Counted from the first letter of the stretch, positions 1 through 7,198 are shown. The stretch: 20,037 bases of DNA from JANRLJ01 sp034437895 (GCA_034437895.1 DAOTTO010000057.1:1-20037); one strand, 5' to 3'. Translations and numbers: made by a program. The notes: generated by a model not told the origin, from the sequence alone.

Positions 1-105
1 TTACCCCACCCCTAAATCCCCTCCCCATTGCATGGAGAGGGGACTTCAAGATGCGTTTTTCTCCCCTTCTCCAATACTTGGAGAGGGGGCCGGGGGGTGA
101 GGTAA
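1..105. repeat. MITE-like dispersed repeat R1, copy a
   Basis: C-rich and G-rich arms can fold into a long hairpin. The first 12 bases (TTACCCCACCCC) pair with the last 12 (GGGGTGAGGTAA) with one mismatch, and an inner CTCCCC...GGGGAG arm pair lies near 20-42. About 50 bp of the left half closely match the copy near 10709, and the end motif recurs near 4853. No coding content is recognised. The copy begins at the window edge, so its true left end is not certain. Confidence 0.75.
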
Positions 106-333
106 GCGAAAGTCCTGAACGTAAAGAAAAGAGGCTTGTTTGGAACAACAGCTTGCTCAAGCATCGACAAAGGGTCGTTGGCTGGCGACCCTGATAGGGT
201 ATCCTTTCTATCTCGCTCATCAACCAATTCCCAGTGAATGTGTCTAACAGTCAGTACAATCGGTGATACCTACGCCAAAGCGCTGCGTCCTCATACGAAG
301 GTGGCTCACATGCTTTTGCAAGCGTGTCGAAGC
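106..333. other. Left flank of the IS, no recognisable gene
   Basis: Between repeat R1a and the IS I see no convincing gene. A minus-strand open frame (227 to 12) begins inside this stretch, but its C-terminal third is translated repeat R1a and the rest resembles nothing I know. If the IS is removed and the TA sites joined, the recombinase frame from the right flank continues about 30 codons to a stop at 244-246. That tail shows no recombinase motifs, so the recombinase was probably truncated before the insertion, or sequence was lost with it. Confidence 0.4.
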
Positions 334-334
334 T

Positions 335-355
335 AGTAGTCCGCCAGCAAAGTAG
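335..355 (+). repeat. IS630 terminal inverted repeat, left end
   Basis: AGTAGTCCGCCAGCAAAGTAG is the reverse complement of the right end (1506-1526) except for one A/G difference. It lies directly beyond the stop codon of the transposase second frame (357-359), so the element is tightly packed. The outermost A belongs to the flanking TA. Confidence 0.88.
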
Positions 356-356
356 T

Positions 357-1061
357 TCAAGATACCACAGGGTAGAGGTGGGCAAGCTTGGTGCGGGCTT
401 GGGCGACATCGAACATCCAACGGATGGTGGCGCGCTGGGCGTTGCGTGCCGCCGCCCACGCGGCTACCTCTCGACTGAGCGTCTCCATGTCGGGGATACG
501 CCGTTTGAGACACTGGTGAACCAGTACCGACAGCTCGATCTCGACCATGTTGAGCCACGAGGCATGTTTTGGGGTGTAGTGGAACTCCAGCTTGCTCAGG
601 ATACGGTGCGCTTCAGCAGGCGGGAAGGTCGCATATAAGGAGGCGGGGGTGTGGGTGTTGAGGTTGTCCAAGACCACCTGGATCTTCTCGGCCTGCGGGA
701 AATGCACATCTACCAAGTCGCGCATGATCTCGGCAAAGTCCGTTTTGGTGCGCTGGTGGGTCACTTTGGCGTGCCGCCAGCCTGCACCGGGCTGGAACAG
801 CATGAACAGGTTGCAGGTGCCGTTGCGCTGGTACTCATAGTCGTAGCGGGCTTTGCGTCCGGGCTTGGCAGGGGTGGGCGGGCGGGTGTCGGCGTGCAGC
901 ACACACGGACGTTCGTCCACACACACCACCGGTTGCCCTGTCTTGACGGGTTCAGCGTACAGGGTCAACACGTCCTCCATACGCCAGACGTATTCCGCGT
1001 TCACCGTCGGGACGCACCACTGTTGGGTTTGCCAAGGCTTTAGGTCGTTTTTTTCAACGTC
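357..1061 (-). CDS. IS630 transposase, second frame (DDE catalytic part)
   Basis: This is the catalytic domain of the same transposase. Counting from the GTG at 1004, the acidic triad is visible as D30 in VVCVDE, D113 in VVLDNLNTHT and E155 in SWLNMVE, with TPKHASWLN as a strong IS630 signature. The frame opens just after a TGA at about 1062-1064 and overlaps the end of the first frame. Read as a -1 fusion at 1049, it supplies about 230 residues beginning NDLKPWQTQQW, which is what IS630 proteins have at that point. The open part before 1004 therefore encodes real transposase and the GTG at 1004 is probably not used alone. It stops at 357, beside the left inverted repeat. Confidence 0.85.
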   Translation of the reverse strand, partial: DVEKNDLKPWQTQQWCVPTVNAEYVWRMEDVLTLYAEPVKTGQPVVCVDERPCVLHADTRPPTPAKPGRKARYDYEYQRNGTCNLFMLFQPGAGWRHAKVTHQRTKTDFAEIMRDLVDVHFPQAEKIQVVLDNLNTHTPASLYATFPPAEAHRILSKLEFHYTPKHASWLNMVEIELSVLVHQCLKRRIPDMETLSREVAAWAAARNAQRATIRWMFDVAQARTKLAHLYPVVS

Positions 1062-1465
1062 TCACGCACCGTCTCATCCGAGATTGGCTGCTCAACGACC
1101 TTCAATTCCAGCAACTTGTCGGCCAAAAGCTGCATCGTCCAAGTTGAGCGCCCTTCAGGCGCGTCGCTGCACGCCAGCGCCACCAAGAAGGCTTCCTGTT
1201 TGCCGTCCAGCCGCTTCTTACGCCCCGGCTTTGGCGCGTCGGCGATCCGCCATTCCACGGCCCAGCGCCGCCGTGCCGTGGCAACCGTCGTCGGGCTTAC
1301 GTCCAGTAGCCCAGCGATCTCGAGGTCGGTTTTGCCGCCCGCACTCCAGAGCAGCAGCTGCGCCCGCTGGATTTCTCGCCGCGTGTGCTTCCCTCGCTTG
1401 ACCACTGCTTCCAGTTCCGCTTTTTCGACCTCGCTCAATACGACGGGGTGCTTTTGTGGCCGCAT
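1040..1465 (-). CDS. IS630 transposase, first frame (helix-turn-helix part)
   Basis: This is the N-terminal, DNA-binding part of an IS630 transposase. It contains a helix-turn-helix region typical of the family (residues about 27-65, including LLLWSAGGKTDLEIA and LDVSPTTVATARRRW) followed by a linker helix region with TVRETLKK at the end. I chose the ATG at 1465 because GGAG lies just upstream on the minus strand; an in-frame ATG at 1501 would add 12 residues read through a hairpin. The frame stops at 1040-1042, just after an A7 run (1048-1054). Slipping back one base there joins it to the second frame to give a protein of about 369 residues, the usual size of an IS630 transposase. Confidence 0.85.
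   Translation of the reverse strand: MRPQKHPVVLSEVEKAELEAVVKRGKHTRREIQRAQLLLWSAGGKTDLEIAGLLDVSPTTVATARRRWAVEWRIADAPKPGRKKRLDGKQEAFLVALACSDAPEGRSTWTMQLLADKLLELKVVEQPISDETVRETLKKTT
1048..1054 (-). promoter_or_regulatory. A7 slippery site, probable -1 frameshift in IS transposase
   Basis: On the minus strand the first frame reads TTG AAA AAA ACG ACC TAA. Backing up one base on the A7 run changes the reading to AAA AAA AAC GAC CTA, which continues into the catalytic frame with family-like sequence on both sides. Poly-A slippage is an established way for insertion sequences to make a fusion transposase. A genuine one-base loss is the alternative. Confidence 0.65.
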
Positions 1466-1494
1466 GGTATACTCCTTTTTTCTCGGAGTATACC
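1466..1494 (-). promoter_or_regulatory. Hairpin masking the transposase ribosome binding site
   Basis: GGTATACTCC (1466-1475) and GGAGTATACC (1485-1494) form a perfect 10-bp stem with a 9-nt loop. Read on the minus strand, the 3' arm contains the GGAG of the ribosome binding site and ends directly before the ATG at 1465. A transcript entering from outside the element would fold this stem and hide the start. A transcript starting inside the stem or its loop would not. Confidence 0.6.
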
Positions 1495-1505
1495 CTTTCA
1501 TCAGC

Positions 1506-1526
1506 TACCTTGCTGGCGGACTACTA
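1506..1526 (-). repeat. IS630 terminal inverted repeat, right end
   Basis: This is the partner of the repeat at 335-355, with 20 of 21 bases matching in inverted orientation. The flanking TA is at 1525-1526. Transposase expression starts just inside it: an in-frame ATG at 1501 is only a few bases from the repeat, and the preferred ATG is at 1465. Confidence 0.88.
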
Positions 1527-1722
1527 GCGCCAGAATATTGACCGTTTTGGGATCAGTATTTGTCAGCAAACCGCCAATGGCGCGGAGGGCTTGTTCCATG
1601 ACGCGCTGAGAACGGGCTGAGGTCAGCGACGCGAGATAGACCGCCGCCGGATGACGATCAAGCGGCTGCGTTTCTACAAGAAGGCGCGATGATGGTAAAG
1701 CCATTACATTTTCATCCGACAT
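1527..1722 (-). pseudogene. Tyrosine recombinase, N-terminal remnant
   Basis: The first 65 residues look like the start of the SAM-like core-binding domain of a phage-type integrase. The segment HPAAVYLASLTSARSQRVMEQALRAI is the recognisable part (about residues 24-49); many integrases have PAAVYLAxL...SRRTMxxALxxIA here. The ATG at 1722 is the natural start. The frame is cut by the right end of the IS630 element. The sequence beyond the left end of the element does not restore a recombinase: about 30 unrecognised codons, then a stop. The catalytic domain with its R-H-R-Y residues is absent from the window, so this cannot be functional. Confidence 0.7.
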
Positions 1723-1757
1723 GGCGACAGCTTTCTATGGATAATTTCACTTTCACC

Positions 1758-1763
1758 ATTATA
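1758..1763 (-). promoter_or_regulatory. Possible -10 element for the recombinase remnant
   Basis: TATAAT on the minus strand is a perfect -10 box, 35 bp upstream of the ATG at 1722. No good -35 box is present at 16-18 bp spacing. It may be a leftover promoter of the recombinase gene. Confidence 0.35.
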
Positions 1764-1794
1764 CACACACTCCCTATGCAAATGTACCTTTACG

Positions 1795-2397
1795 AGCCTG
1801 CAAAAAATTACGACGCAGCCCGCCGTGATTCCTTATAATAATCCATCATGGTCGCCGGACGGGGAGTCGATTGCGCTTTGGTTTTGGCGACCGGGAATCG
1901 GCAACAGCATCTATCTGCTGAATGTCGGCAGCGGCGACATGCGTGATATTCGCAACTTTGTACAGACCGCCGCCGATCTCGCGTGGTCGCCGGACAGCCG
2001 CCAGATCGCATTCAGGTCGATACAAGACGACTATACCGCCGAAATTTCGCTGTTGGATGTCCTACAGGAAGCGACATACAACCTCTCACAGAACGCCGCG
2101 ACTGATTTTCAACCTGCTTGGTCGCCCAGTGGTCGTGAGATTGCTTTTGTTTCTAATCGCGGCGGCAGCGGTAATATTTATGTGATGACCAGCAATGGGG
2201 AAGATGCCCACCCTTTAACTACCGACGGCGGATGGCTACCTTCTTGGTCGCCGGATGGACATCAGATTGCCTTTACTTCTCGGCATAACGGTCTGGATGC
2301 GCTGCATCTCATTGATGCGGACGGCACACACCTAAGACGTATCGCCACCTTAAATCAACAAAATGTGTTTCTTGGATGGTATGCGCCGCGCCCGTAG
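1795..2397 (+). pseudogene. TolB-like beta-propeller protein, 3' fragment
   Basis: This is the C-terminal part of a WD40-like (PD40/TolB) propeller protein. Four blade motifs are visible: PSWSPDGESIAL, LAWSPDSRQIAF, PAWSPSGREIAF and PSWSPDGHQIAF. Such domains usually follow a signal peptide or a transmembrane/kinase portion and mediate protein binding. The only nearby start is a GTG at 1825, directly before the first complete motif, with no ribosome binding site or signal peptide. The frame is open further upstream, and propeller-like sequence (LQKITTQPAVIPY) begins near 1798, so the real start has been lost. The break falls between the recombinase start (1722) and about 1795, suggesting the mobile element removed the 5' part. 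The stop is at 2395-2397, converging on the FAD oxidase gene with a 7-bp gap. A short expressed protein from 1825 is possible but unlikely. Confidence 0.65.
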
Positions 2398-2404
2398 CGT
2401 CGGT

Positions 2405-3838
2405 TCAAAACCCCAATTTACCCGGACACAAAATGTTACTCGGGTCAAGCGCGTACTTAATTCGAGATAATACTTCCATGCCTGTGCCGTATTGTGCGCC
2501 CATATACGGCGCGAGACGCAGCCCAACACCATGATGATCGTTCATCACACCGCCTGCACCCAATGCGGCCTCGACTCCAGCACGGAAAATCAAATCGTGT
2601 AGTTCTTTGGCTTCTACCAGATCATCCGGCCCCGTCGGGATTTTCATACGGGCATAAATCATTGATCCCCACTCATACCAATGGGAAAAATGGGTATTGA
2701 GCGATAGATTCCACGACTCCGGCACGACTGCTCGAATCGCTTGTGTCGTCGCGTGATAGACCGCTTCGATATGCTCGAAATCCGCGACGACATCCACCGT
2801 CCCCCAGATACTCGGCAGTTCCGGTGCATAAGGAGGATAGTAAAAGACATAACGGCGATCCCACCAGACTTCGGCAATCGACGGCGCTAAAATCGTGCCG
2901 TTATGTTCTTTACAAAGATCAAGGGCGATTTTGGCTTCTAAATCAACCAATTCTGGATATTCGCCGTCGAACATGAGCACGAGGGTCGGGTCATTCAAGG
3001 TCGCATCCACCGCCCGCGAGAGACTGTGCGATGCAGCGTCAGCATCATAATAACGCACCACCGCTGGGCGCAAGCCGCTGACCATAATCCGCCGTCCGGC
3101 TTCGATTCCGTCGGCGAGAGTCGCAAAACTCACCGCGCCGAAAACACGCTTTTTCGGCAGTGCGCGGAGTTTGACTGTCGCCGCTGTGATAATACCCAAT
3201 GTACCTTCCGCACCGACGAGAAGCTGCGTCAATTCGGGGCCAATGGCGTGACGCGGCACAGCCGGTGTATGCACAAGATCGCCTGTGGGCGTGACAAATT
3301 CTAAGTTCAGCACATGGTCTTCGATTTTGCCATATTTGCTGGAAAGCACACCAGAGCCACGCGCCGCAATCGCGCCGCCAATTGTCGCCCACTCAGTTGA
3401 AGCAGGAAAGTGCGTAAATGACAATCCGCGTTTATTCAATTCTTCTTCAAAATCGCGGCAGATCATCCCCGCTTCTACCACACATGTCAGCGATTTTTCA
3501 TCGATATGGCGGATGCGGTTTAATCCACGCAAATCAAGGACGATGCCGCCGCGATCTGCATTTGCCGCGCCCTGTACCCCGCTGCCGCCGCCCCAGGGTG
3601 TGATCGGCACGTTCATTTCGTTGGCGAGTTGAACAATACGCGCCACATCTTCCGGCGTGTTCGGCTTCACAGCCGCGTCGGGAAGGCTAATCGGCTGTCC
3701 TGCCCCTGCTGCCGCAATCGCATACCAATATTGATCGTTGGCATAACGCACACGAGCTTCTGGCTTTGGCAACACATTTTCCGCGCCGACAATTTTACCG
3801 AGCGATCCTACCAGCGCGTCGTGGATTACGGCATCCAT
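2405..3838 (-). CDS. FAD-binding oxidase, GlcD / alkyl-DHAP synthase-like
   Basis: This 477-residue cytosolic flavoprotein belongs to the VAO/PCMH family, which oxidises 2-hydroxy acids or related alcohols and in AGPS makes ether lipids. The FAD domain (FAD_binding_4) covers about residues 50-225. It has the pyrophosphate-binding segment PWGGGSGVQGA (81-91), FPASTEWATIGG (144-155) and VGAEGTLGIIT (208-218). The C-terminal substrate domain follows, with DHHGVG near 435 and the family-typical end LDPSNILCPGKLG. The HHG motif is found in AGPS and D-lactate dehydrogenase-type members. The ATG at 3838 overlaps the last codons of the creatininase-family gene, suggesting translational coupling. It is the last gene of the locus. 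The substrate is unknown; an aldonic or 2-hydroxy acid from the same pathway is a reasonable guess. Confidence 0.85.
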   Translation of the reverse strand: MDAVIHDALVGSLGKIVGAENVLPKPEARVRYANDQYWYAIAAAGAGQPISLPDAAVKPNTPEDVARIVQLANEMNVPITPWGGGSGVQGAANADRGGIVLDLRGLNRIRHIDEKSLTCVVEAGMICRDFEEELNKRGLSFTHFPASTEWATIGGAIAARGSGVLSSKYGKIEDHVLNLEFVTPTGDLVHTPAVPRHAIGPELTQLLVGAEGTLGIITAATVKLRALPKKRVFGAVSFATLADGIEAGRRIMVSGLRPAVVRYYDADAASHSLSRAVDATLNDPTLVLMFDGEYPELVDLEAKIALDLCKEHNGTILAPSIAEVWWDRRYVFYYPPYAPELPSIWGTVDVVADFEHIEAVYHATTQAIRAVVPESWNLSLNTHFSHWYEWGSMIYARMKIPTGPDDLVEAKELHDLIFRAGVEAALGAGGVMNDHHGVGLRLAPYMGAQYGTGMEVLSRIKYALDPSNILCPGKLGF

Positions 3839-4716
3839 GCTTTGCCCTCGGTGAAATCGCGGTTCTTGATGGTCACTTCCACTTTTTCCAACTCGTCTAC
3901 CGCATCAATGAGATGCTGCGAAAAGCGCTGGAAGGCGATTTCGCCCTTTTCTGCTGTGCCGCGCTGCGGTACGCCCATCGTGCCGGAGTCGGTGAATTCT
4001 TCGTGGTCAAACGGGAAGTTAAAATACTGATACCCCTGGAATTCTGCATCGGGCATCCCATCTTTTTTCTCCCACGCTGGCCCCAACCATTTGGGCGTAT
4101 GGGCTTTATCGGTATGGGCGCGATCCATCCGCACGAGGCGGGGATCATGGGCTAAACATTGTGATGTTTCCAGTTCGCCCGCGTGCCATCCCGGTGTTTC
4201 TTCAATGGGGCCTTCCAACACATCCTTGAGCATCCCGATATAACGCTCGGCATACGGCTTGTAGTAGACGATCAACGCGCCTGTTTCATAACGCAACCGC
4301 CGCAGCACCGGGTCAATTACTTTCACATTAGAGCCATGCCCGTTGACAAAAATCAGACGGTTAAAGCCGTGATGAATCAGGCTGCGCCCGATATCATAAA
4401 TGACATTCAGATAGGTATCTGACCGCAGTGTAATCGTCCCCGCGCCGAAGCCGGGGGCGCGCATGTGCTGCGGTGAATAGCCCAGCCATAAAGTCGGCGT
4501 ATACAGGATGCCTGCTTGTTCGCCCACACGCTGCGCCACTTCCGTCGCTGTAATGGTGTCGCAATAAAGCGGTAGATGAGGCCCGTGCTGTTCCAAGCTG
4601 GCTTTGGGGATCAAAATCGTATCCGAGTGTTTCAGATATTCCTGCACATCAACATAGCTCAAATCCCCTAAGCAAAATGAGGGGAAACCGAGGTCTTTCG
4701 TCTTGCGATCACTCAT
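3826..4716 (-). CDS. Creatininase-family metal-dependent amidohydrolase
   Basis: The 296-residue protein has the creatininase fold and metal-site motifs. These are E42 and H44 in SLEQHGPHLPL, D53 in YCDT, H127 in FVNGHGSN, and HAGELET (178-184), whose Glu is the likely remaining ligand. The family includes creatinine amidohydrolase, FAPy deformylase and MftE, all acting on cyclic or formyl amides. Other members in sugar operons are uncharacterised. I chose the ATG at 4716 because AGGAG (4726-4730) lies 9 nt upstream. Longer in-frame starts exist (4743, 4806), but that extension is translated repeat R1b. The gene ends 13 bp inside the FAD oxidase start. Its place beside UPF0261 suggests a linked step, possibly opening a lactone or lactam. 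Family assignment is firm; the reaction is not. Confidence 0.85.
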   Translation of the reverse strand: MSDRKTKDLGFPSFCLGDLSYVDVQEYLKHSDTILIPKASLEQHGPHLPLYCDTITATEVAQRVGEQAGILYTPTLWLGYSPQHMRAPGFGAGTITLRSDTYLNVIYDIGRSLIHHGFNRLIFVNGHGSNVKVIDPVLRRLRYETGALIVYYKPYAERYIGMLKDVLEGPIEETPGWHAGELETSQCLAHDPRLVRMDRAHTDKAHTPKWLGPAWEKKDGMPDAEFQGYQYFNFPFDHEEFTDSGTMGVPQRGTAEKGEIAFQRFSQHLIDAVDELEKVEVTIKNRDFTEGKAWMP

Positions 4717-4725
4717 TGGAATTCG

Positions 4726-4730
4726 CTCCT
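4726..4730 (-). promoter_or_regulatory. Ribosome binding site fixing the creatininase start
   Basis: AGGAG on the minus strand is 9 nt before the ATG at 4716. It decides against the upstream in-frame starts, which have no such site and are encoded by a dispersed repeat. Confidence 0.7.
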
Positions 4731-4749
4731 GATAATCGGACATTTGAAG

Positions 4750-4853
4750 AACCCCTAACCCTTTCCCCGAAAGCGGGGCAAGGGGACAAAACGGTGCATC
4801 CCGCATTCCTCCCCCTCAGCCGGAACCGGGAAGGGGGTCGGAGGGTGGGGTAA
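4750..4853. repeat. MITE-like dispersed repeat R1, copy b
   Basis: The left end starts with ACCCCTAACCC. The right end closes with GGGTGGGGTAA, the complement of the R1 start (TTACCCCACCC). Inner hairpin arms are CCCCGAAAGCGGGG and CCGGAACCGG. It lies between the UPF0261 and creatininase genes and reaches into the 3' end of the former: about 11 final residues and the stop codon at 4816 of that gene lie inside it. Confidence 0.65.
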
Positions 4854-6090
4854 AAAAGGGGGCTGTGGTTAATAACGCTTCCAGAACCACATCCGCGAAG
4901 GCAGCCTCATTGATGTGTGCGTCTACTTCCAGATAGCGAATCGACGGGTTCAGATTGTCTTTCAGCACATCCCAACAGCGGCGGTTCAGTTCCGGTTTCC
5001 AGAATGCTCCGCCTTTAATATCCATCACGGAGCCTCCGCCCAGCGGGACGATCACCGTTACCGGCCCAGTCGCCCGATTGAGCTTCTCGACGACGAATCG
5101 TGCTGCCGCCAACTGCTCATCATCCGTGACGCGCACCAGGGTAAATTCAGGATTGTGATAATATGTCGGACGATCTTTGAACTGCTCTGGAATTTCGTGC
5201 TTTGCGCCGAACACCAGAAAATCCAGACATCCTGGTACGATAATTTGTGGGATACCTGCTTTCGCGGCGGCATCAAGGCGGGTTTCCCCGCCGACATGAA
5301 AGCCCCCCGCGATCTGCCCAATGACTTCGCTCAGGGTGTAATCCAGCACAGCGGCGAACTGCCCCTGCTCGATCAATTCCTCCATTGCGGGGCCGCCCAC
5401 CCCATTTGCATGGAAGATTACGAAATTGAGGCCGTGCGCCTCAATATGCGGTTTCATCCGCATGAGGGGGCGGGTCGTATTGCCGAGCATGGTCGCCGCG
5501 ATGGATTTATGCGCTGTGCCTGAGTCGGCAATCAGATGACTACCCCGTTTTTGATAGGCGTGTGCCATGCCTGCGATGGCGCTGGCAGCATTATCGAAGA
5601 TCGTCCGGCTGATGGGATTCAAGCCCAAAATGTCCACGATGGAGTGCATCACCATCACATCTTTGGTGCCAACAAACGGCTGAAATTTGCGATGCCCGGA
5701 TGCCAAGGGCGAGACGATCAATTTAGGGAGGCCAATCGGCAGCACCTTCATCGCCGCCGCTGCCAAAACCGCCCCTTCCGCGCCGCCCAAAGACACCACG
5801 CCATGAATTTTACCCTCCGTTAGCAGATCAAGGCTGATCTTACGCACTCCTTTGAGCATCTCCTCAACCGCTTTGCCTCGGCTGCCTGCATTTCGCAGCG
5901 CATCAATCGTCGTTCCAGCGGCCTCCGCCACAACGCGGCGATTGAAATCCGCCTCGATCCCAACCGCCTCACCGAGAATGCCCGAATCCAAAACCAGCGT
6001 CTCACAACCATACGCACGAACACGATCCCGCAGATAGGCTGTCTCCGGGCCTTTGGTATCGAGTGTGCCGATGAGCAGAACGGTTGTCAT
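4816..6090 (-). CDS. UPF0261 / Tm-1-like ATP-binding protein, first paralogue
   Basis: This 424-residue protein belongs to the UPF0261 family, the N-terminal domain of tomato Tm-1, which binds ATP. Visible family features are the opening VLLIGTLDTKG (4-14), the glycine-rich VVSLGGAEGAVLAAAAM (about 98-114), SPLASGH, FHANGVGGPAMEELI, GGETRLDAAAKAGIPQIIVPG, and PLGGGSVMDIKGG near the C-terminus. Bacterial members have no established reaction. The start at 6090 is 6 bp after the stop of the upstream epimerase, so both are probably on one transcript. The last 11 or so residues, rich in Pro and Gly, are encoded by repeat R1b, so the original C-terminus has been replaced or extended. Unlike its paralogue at 8035-9243 it has no PEP-hydrolase-like partner beside it. 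Confidence 0.88.
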   Translation of the reverse strand: MTTVLLIGTLDTKGPETAYLRDRVRAYGCETLVLDSGILGEAVGIEADFNRRVVAEAAGTTIDALRNAGSRGKAVEEMLKGVRKISLDLLTEGKIHGVVSLGGAEGAVLAAAAMKVLPIGLPKLIVSPLASGHRKFQPFVGTKDVMVMHSIVDILGLNPISRTIFDNAASAIAGMAHAYQKRGSHLIADSGTAHKSIAATMLGNTTRPLMRMKPHIEAHGLNFVIFHANGVGGPAMEELIEQGQFAAVLDYTLSEVIGQIAGGFHVGGETRLDAAAKAGIPQIIVPGCLDFLVFGAKHEIPEQFKDRPTYYHNPEFTLVRVTDDEQLAAARFVVEKLNRATGPVTVIVPLGGGSVMDIKGGAFWKPELNRRCWDVLKDNLNPSIRYLEVDAHINEAAFADVVLEALLTTAPFFTPPSDPLPGSG

Positions 6091-6096
6091 GATGAT

Positions 6097-6981
6097 TTAC
6101 GCGCCTGAGGCTTTCAGGTGCTTAATCGTGTTTTCGACATGCTTAGAATACGCGCCGTCGCTCATCAAATCGCTGCCGTGATCGCGAATGAATTTGAGTT
6201 CGGCATCGGTAGCCGTCGTGCCTGATGCTTCATCTTTGACCGCCAGCGGCGAGCGATCCAGCGGGACGACGAACTCGGATGTAATCCAACCATCGTAGCC
6301 AGCGCTTTTCAGTGTAGAGATCAGTTTCGACCAATCCAACGAACCGCCGCCGGGAGGGAAGCGGTTGTTATCGGCGACGTGGAAATCGACTAACTTGCCC
6401 ACTTTAGCGGTATGAGTGACGGCTTCAAACATATCGACTTCTTCAATATTGATATGGAACGCATCCAAACATACGCCCACATCCTCGCCCACGTCCGCCG
6501 CCAAACGCAGCGCTTGATCGTGACGATTCAGGAAGTTGGTCTCAAAGCGATTCAGCGGTTCTAAGCCAATACGAATTTTGTGCTTGGCGGCATGGTCGGC
6601 GAGGATACGAATATTCTCCACTGCCCATTTCCATTCCGTTTCAGGGTCAGACATCGCCACAATTTTGCCCACTTCGCTCGGCACGAGGGTCATCAGAGTG
6701 CCGCCTAATGCCCCGACCATATCCAGACATTCCTTGACGTACTGAACGCTCATCTCGCGGTAATAAGGATCCGCATGGATGAGGTCACGCCCCGCCACCA
6801 TAATGCTGACCGAACCGTAACACTCCAACTGATACTTATCCAGCAGTTTGCGCGTTTCCGCAATGTCATACTTGCGCGGTTCGCCCATGATTTCGATGCC
6901 GTCATAACCTAGATCATGCAGGCGTTTGAGTGTGACTTCAAGCGGCTCCGGGCGCATCCAATTGTGCATACCAATTTTCAT
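6097..6981 (-). CDS. Sugar epimerase/isomerase, xylose isomerase-like TIM barrel
   Basis: The 294-residue TIM-barrel protein resembles the D-tagatose 3-epimerase group. Likely metal and catalytic residues are E141 in GLEPLNRFET, D173 in LDAFHINIEE, H201 in DFHVADNNR and E236 in TSEFV. Spacing (32, 28, 35) is close to the 33, 26, 35 of characterised D-tagatose 3-epimerase. The substrate-contacting Arg is at 207. Known members swap stereochemistry at C3 of free ketoses with Mn2+ or Co2+; others act on 3-keto-glycosides or hydroxypyruvate, so the substrate stays open. A strong AAGGAG lies 8 nt before the ATG at 6981. It is the first gene of the unit epimerase, UPF0261, creatininase, FAD oxidase. 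Repeat R2a lies just upstream. Confidence 0.85.
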   Translation of the reverse strand: MKIGMHNWMRPEPLEVTLKRLHDLGYDGIEIMGEPRKYDIAETRKLLDKYQLECYGSVSIMVAGRDLIHADPYYREMSVQYVKECLDMVGALGGTLMTLVPSEVGKIVAMSDPETEWKWAVENIRILADHAAKHKIRIGLEPLNRFETNFLNRHDQALRLAADVGEDVGVCLDAFHINIEEVDMFEAVTHTAKVGKLVDFHVADNNRFPPGGGSLDWSKLISTLKSAGYDGWITSEFVVPLDRSPLAVKDEASGTTATDAELKFIRDHGSDLMSDGAYSKHVENTIKHLKASGA

Positions 6982-7019
6982 TATTGAGTCTCCTTTGATG
7001 AATGTATTTTTTTAACCTT

Positions 7020-7168
7020 ATATTGCAAATAGGGCATTAGTGAGTCCGCGAAAGTAATGCAAAAATTGGAACCACCAAGACACGGAGGGCACCAAGAGAA
7101 TTTCTTAAAAATCTTCTTGGCGCTCTTGGTGACTTGGTGGTTAAAAAATTGAATGTCTTTCATGGTTT
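7020..7168. repeat. Dispersed hairpin repeat R2, copy a
   Basis: The core (about 7069-7144) reads AACCACCAAG...CACCAAGAG on one arm and CTCTTGGTGACTTGGTGGTT on the other, so it can form a long imperfect hairpin. About 130-150 bp match the copy at 13563-13717 in the opposite orientation, including outer sequence GAGTCCGC, AAAATTGGAACC and TGTCTTTCA. It fills the gap between the PEP-hydrolase-like gene and the epimerase gene. No coding potential was recognised. Confidence 0.85.
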
Positions 7169-7198
7169 TACGTTTGTAATGCACCTAATCAATATCGT

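Larger units (their letters stand above)
336..1524 (-). mobile_element. IS630-family insertion sequence
   Basis: The element is about 1189 bp and is bounded by inverted repeats that match over 21 positions with one mismatch (335-355 against 1506-1526). TA dinucleotides flank it at 334-335 and 1525-1526. TA target use is the hallmark of the IS630/Tc1/mariner superfamily. A second TA inside each repeat (337-338, 1522-1523) makes the exact ends ambiguous by 3 bp. Inside are two overlapping minus-strand frames giving a helix-turn-helix domain and a DDE catalytic domain. Good ends and uninterrupted frames suggest a recent insertion. It sits in the 5' part of a tyrosine recombinase gene. Confidence 0.9.

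Noticed and set aside
12..227. 71-residue minus-strand open frame at the left edge
   Set aside because: Its C-terminal third is repeat R1a, and no family resemblance or convincing ribosome binding site was seen.
853..1541. Long plus-strand open frames opposite the transposase
   Set aside because: They are rich in Ala, Arg, Ser and Pro, as expected for the antisense of GC-rich genes; the DDE and helix-turn-helix motifs are on the other strand.
4717..4806. N-terminal extension of the creatininase-family gene
   Set aside because: The extra residues are translated repeat R1b, and a good AGGAG site directs the start at 4716.
4915..5523. 202-residue plus-strand frame opposite the first UPF0261 gene
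   Set aside because: It is an antisense shadow of a conserved gene with no motifs of its own.
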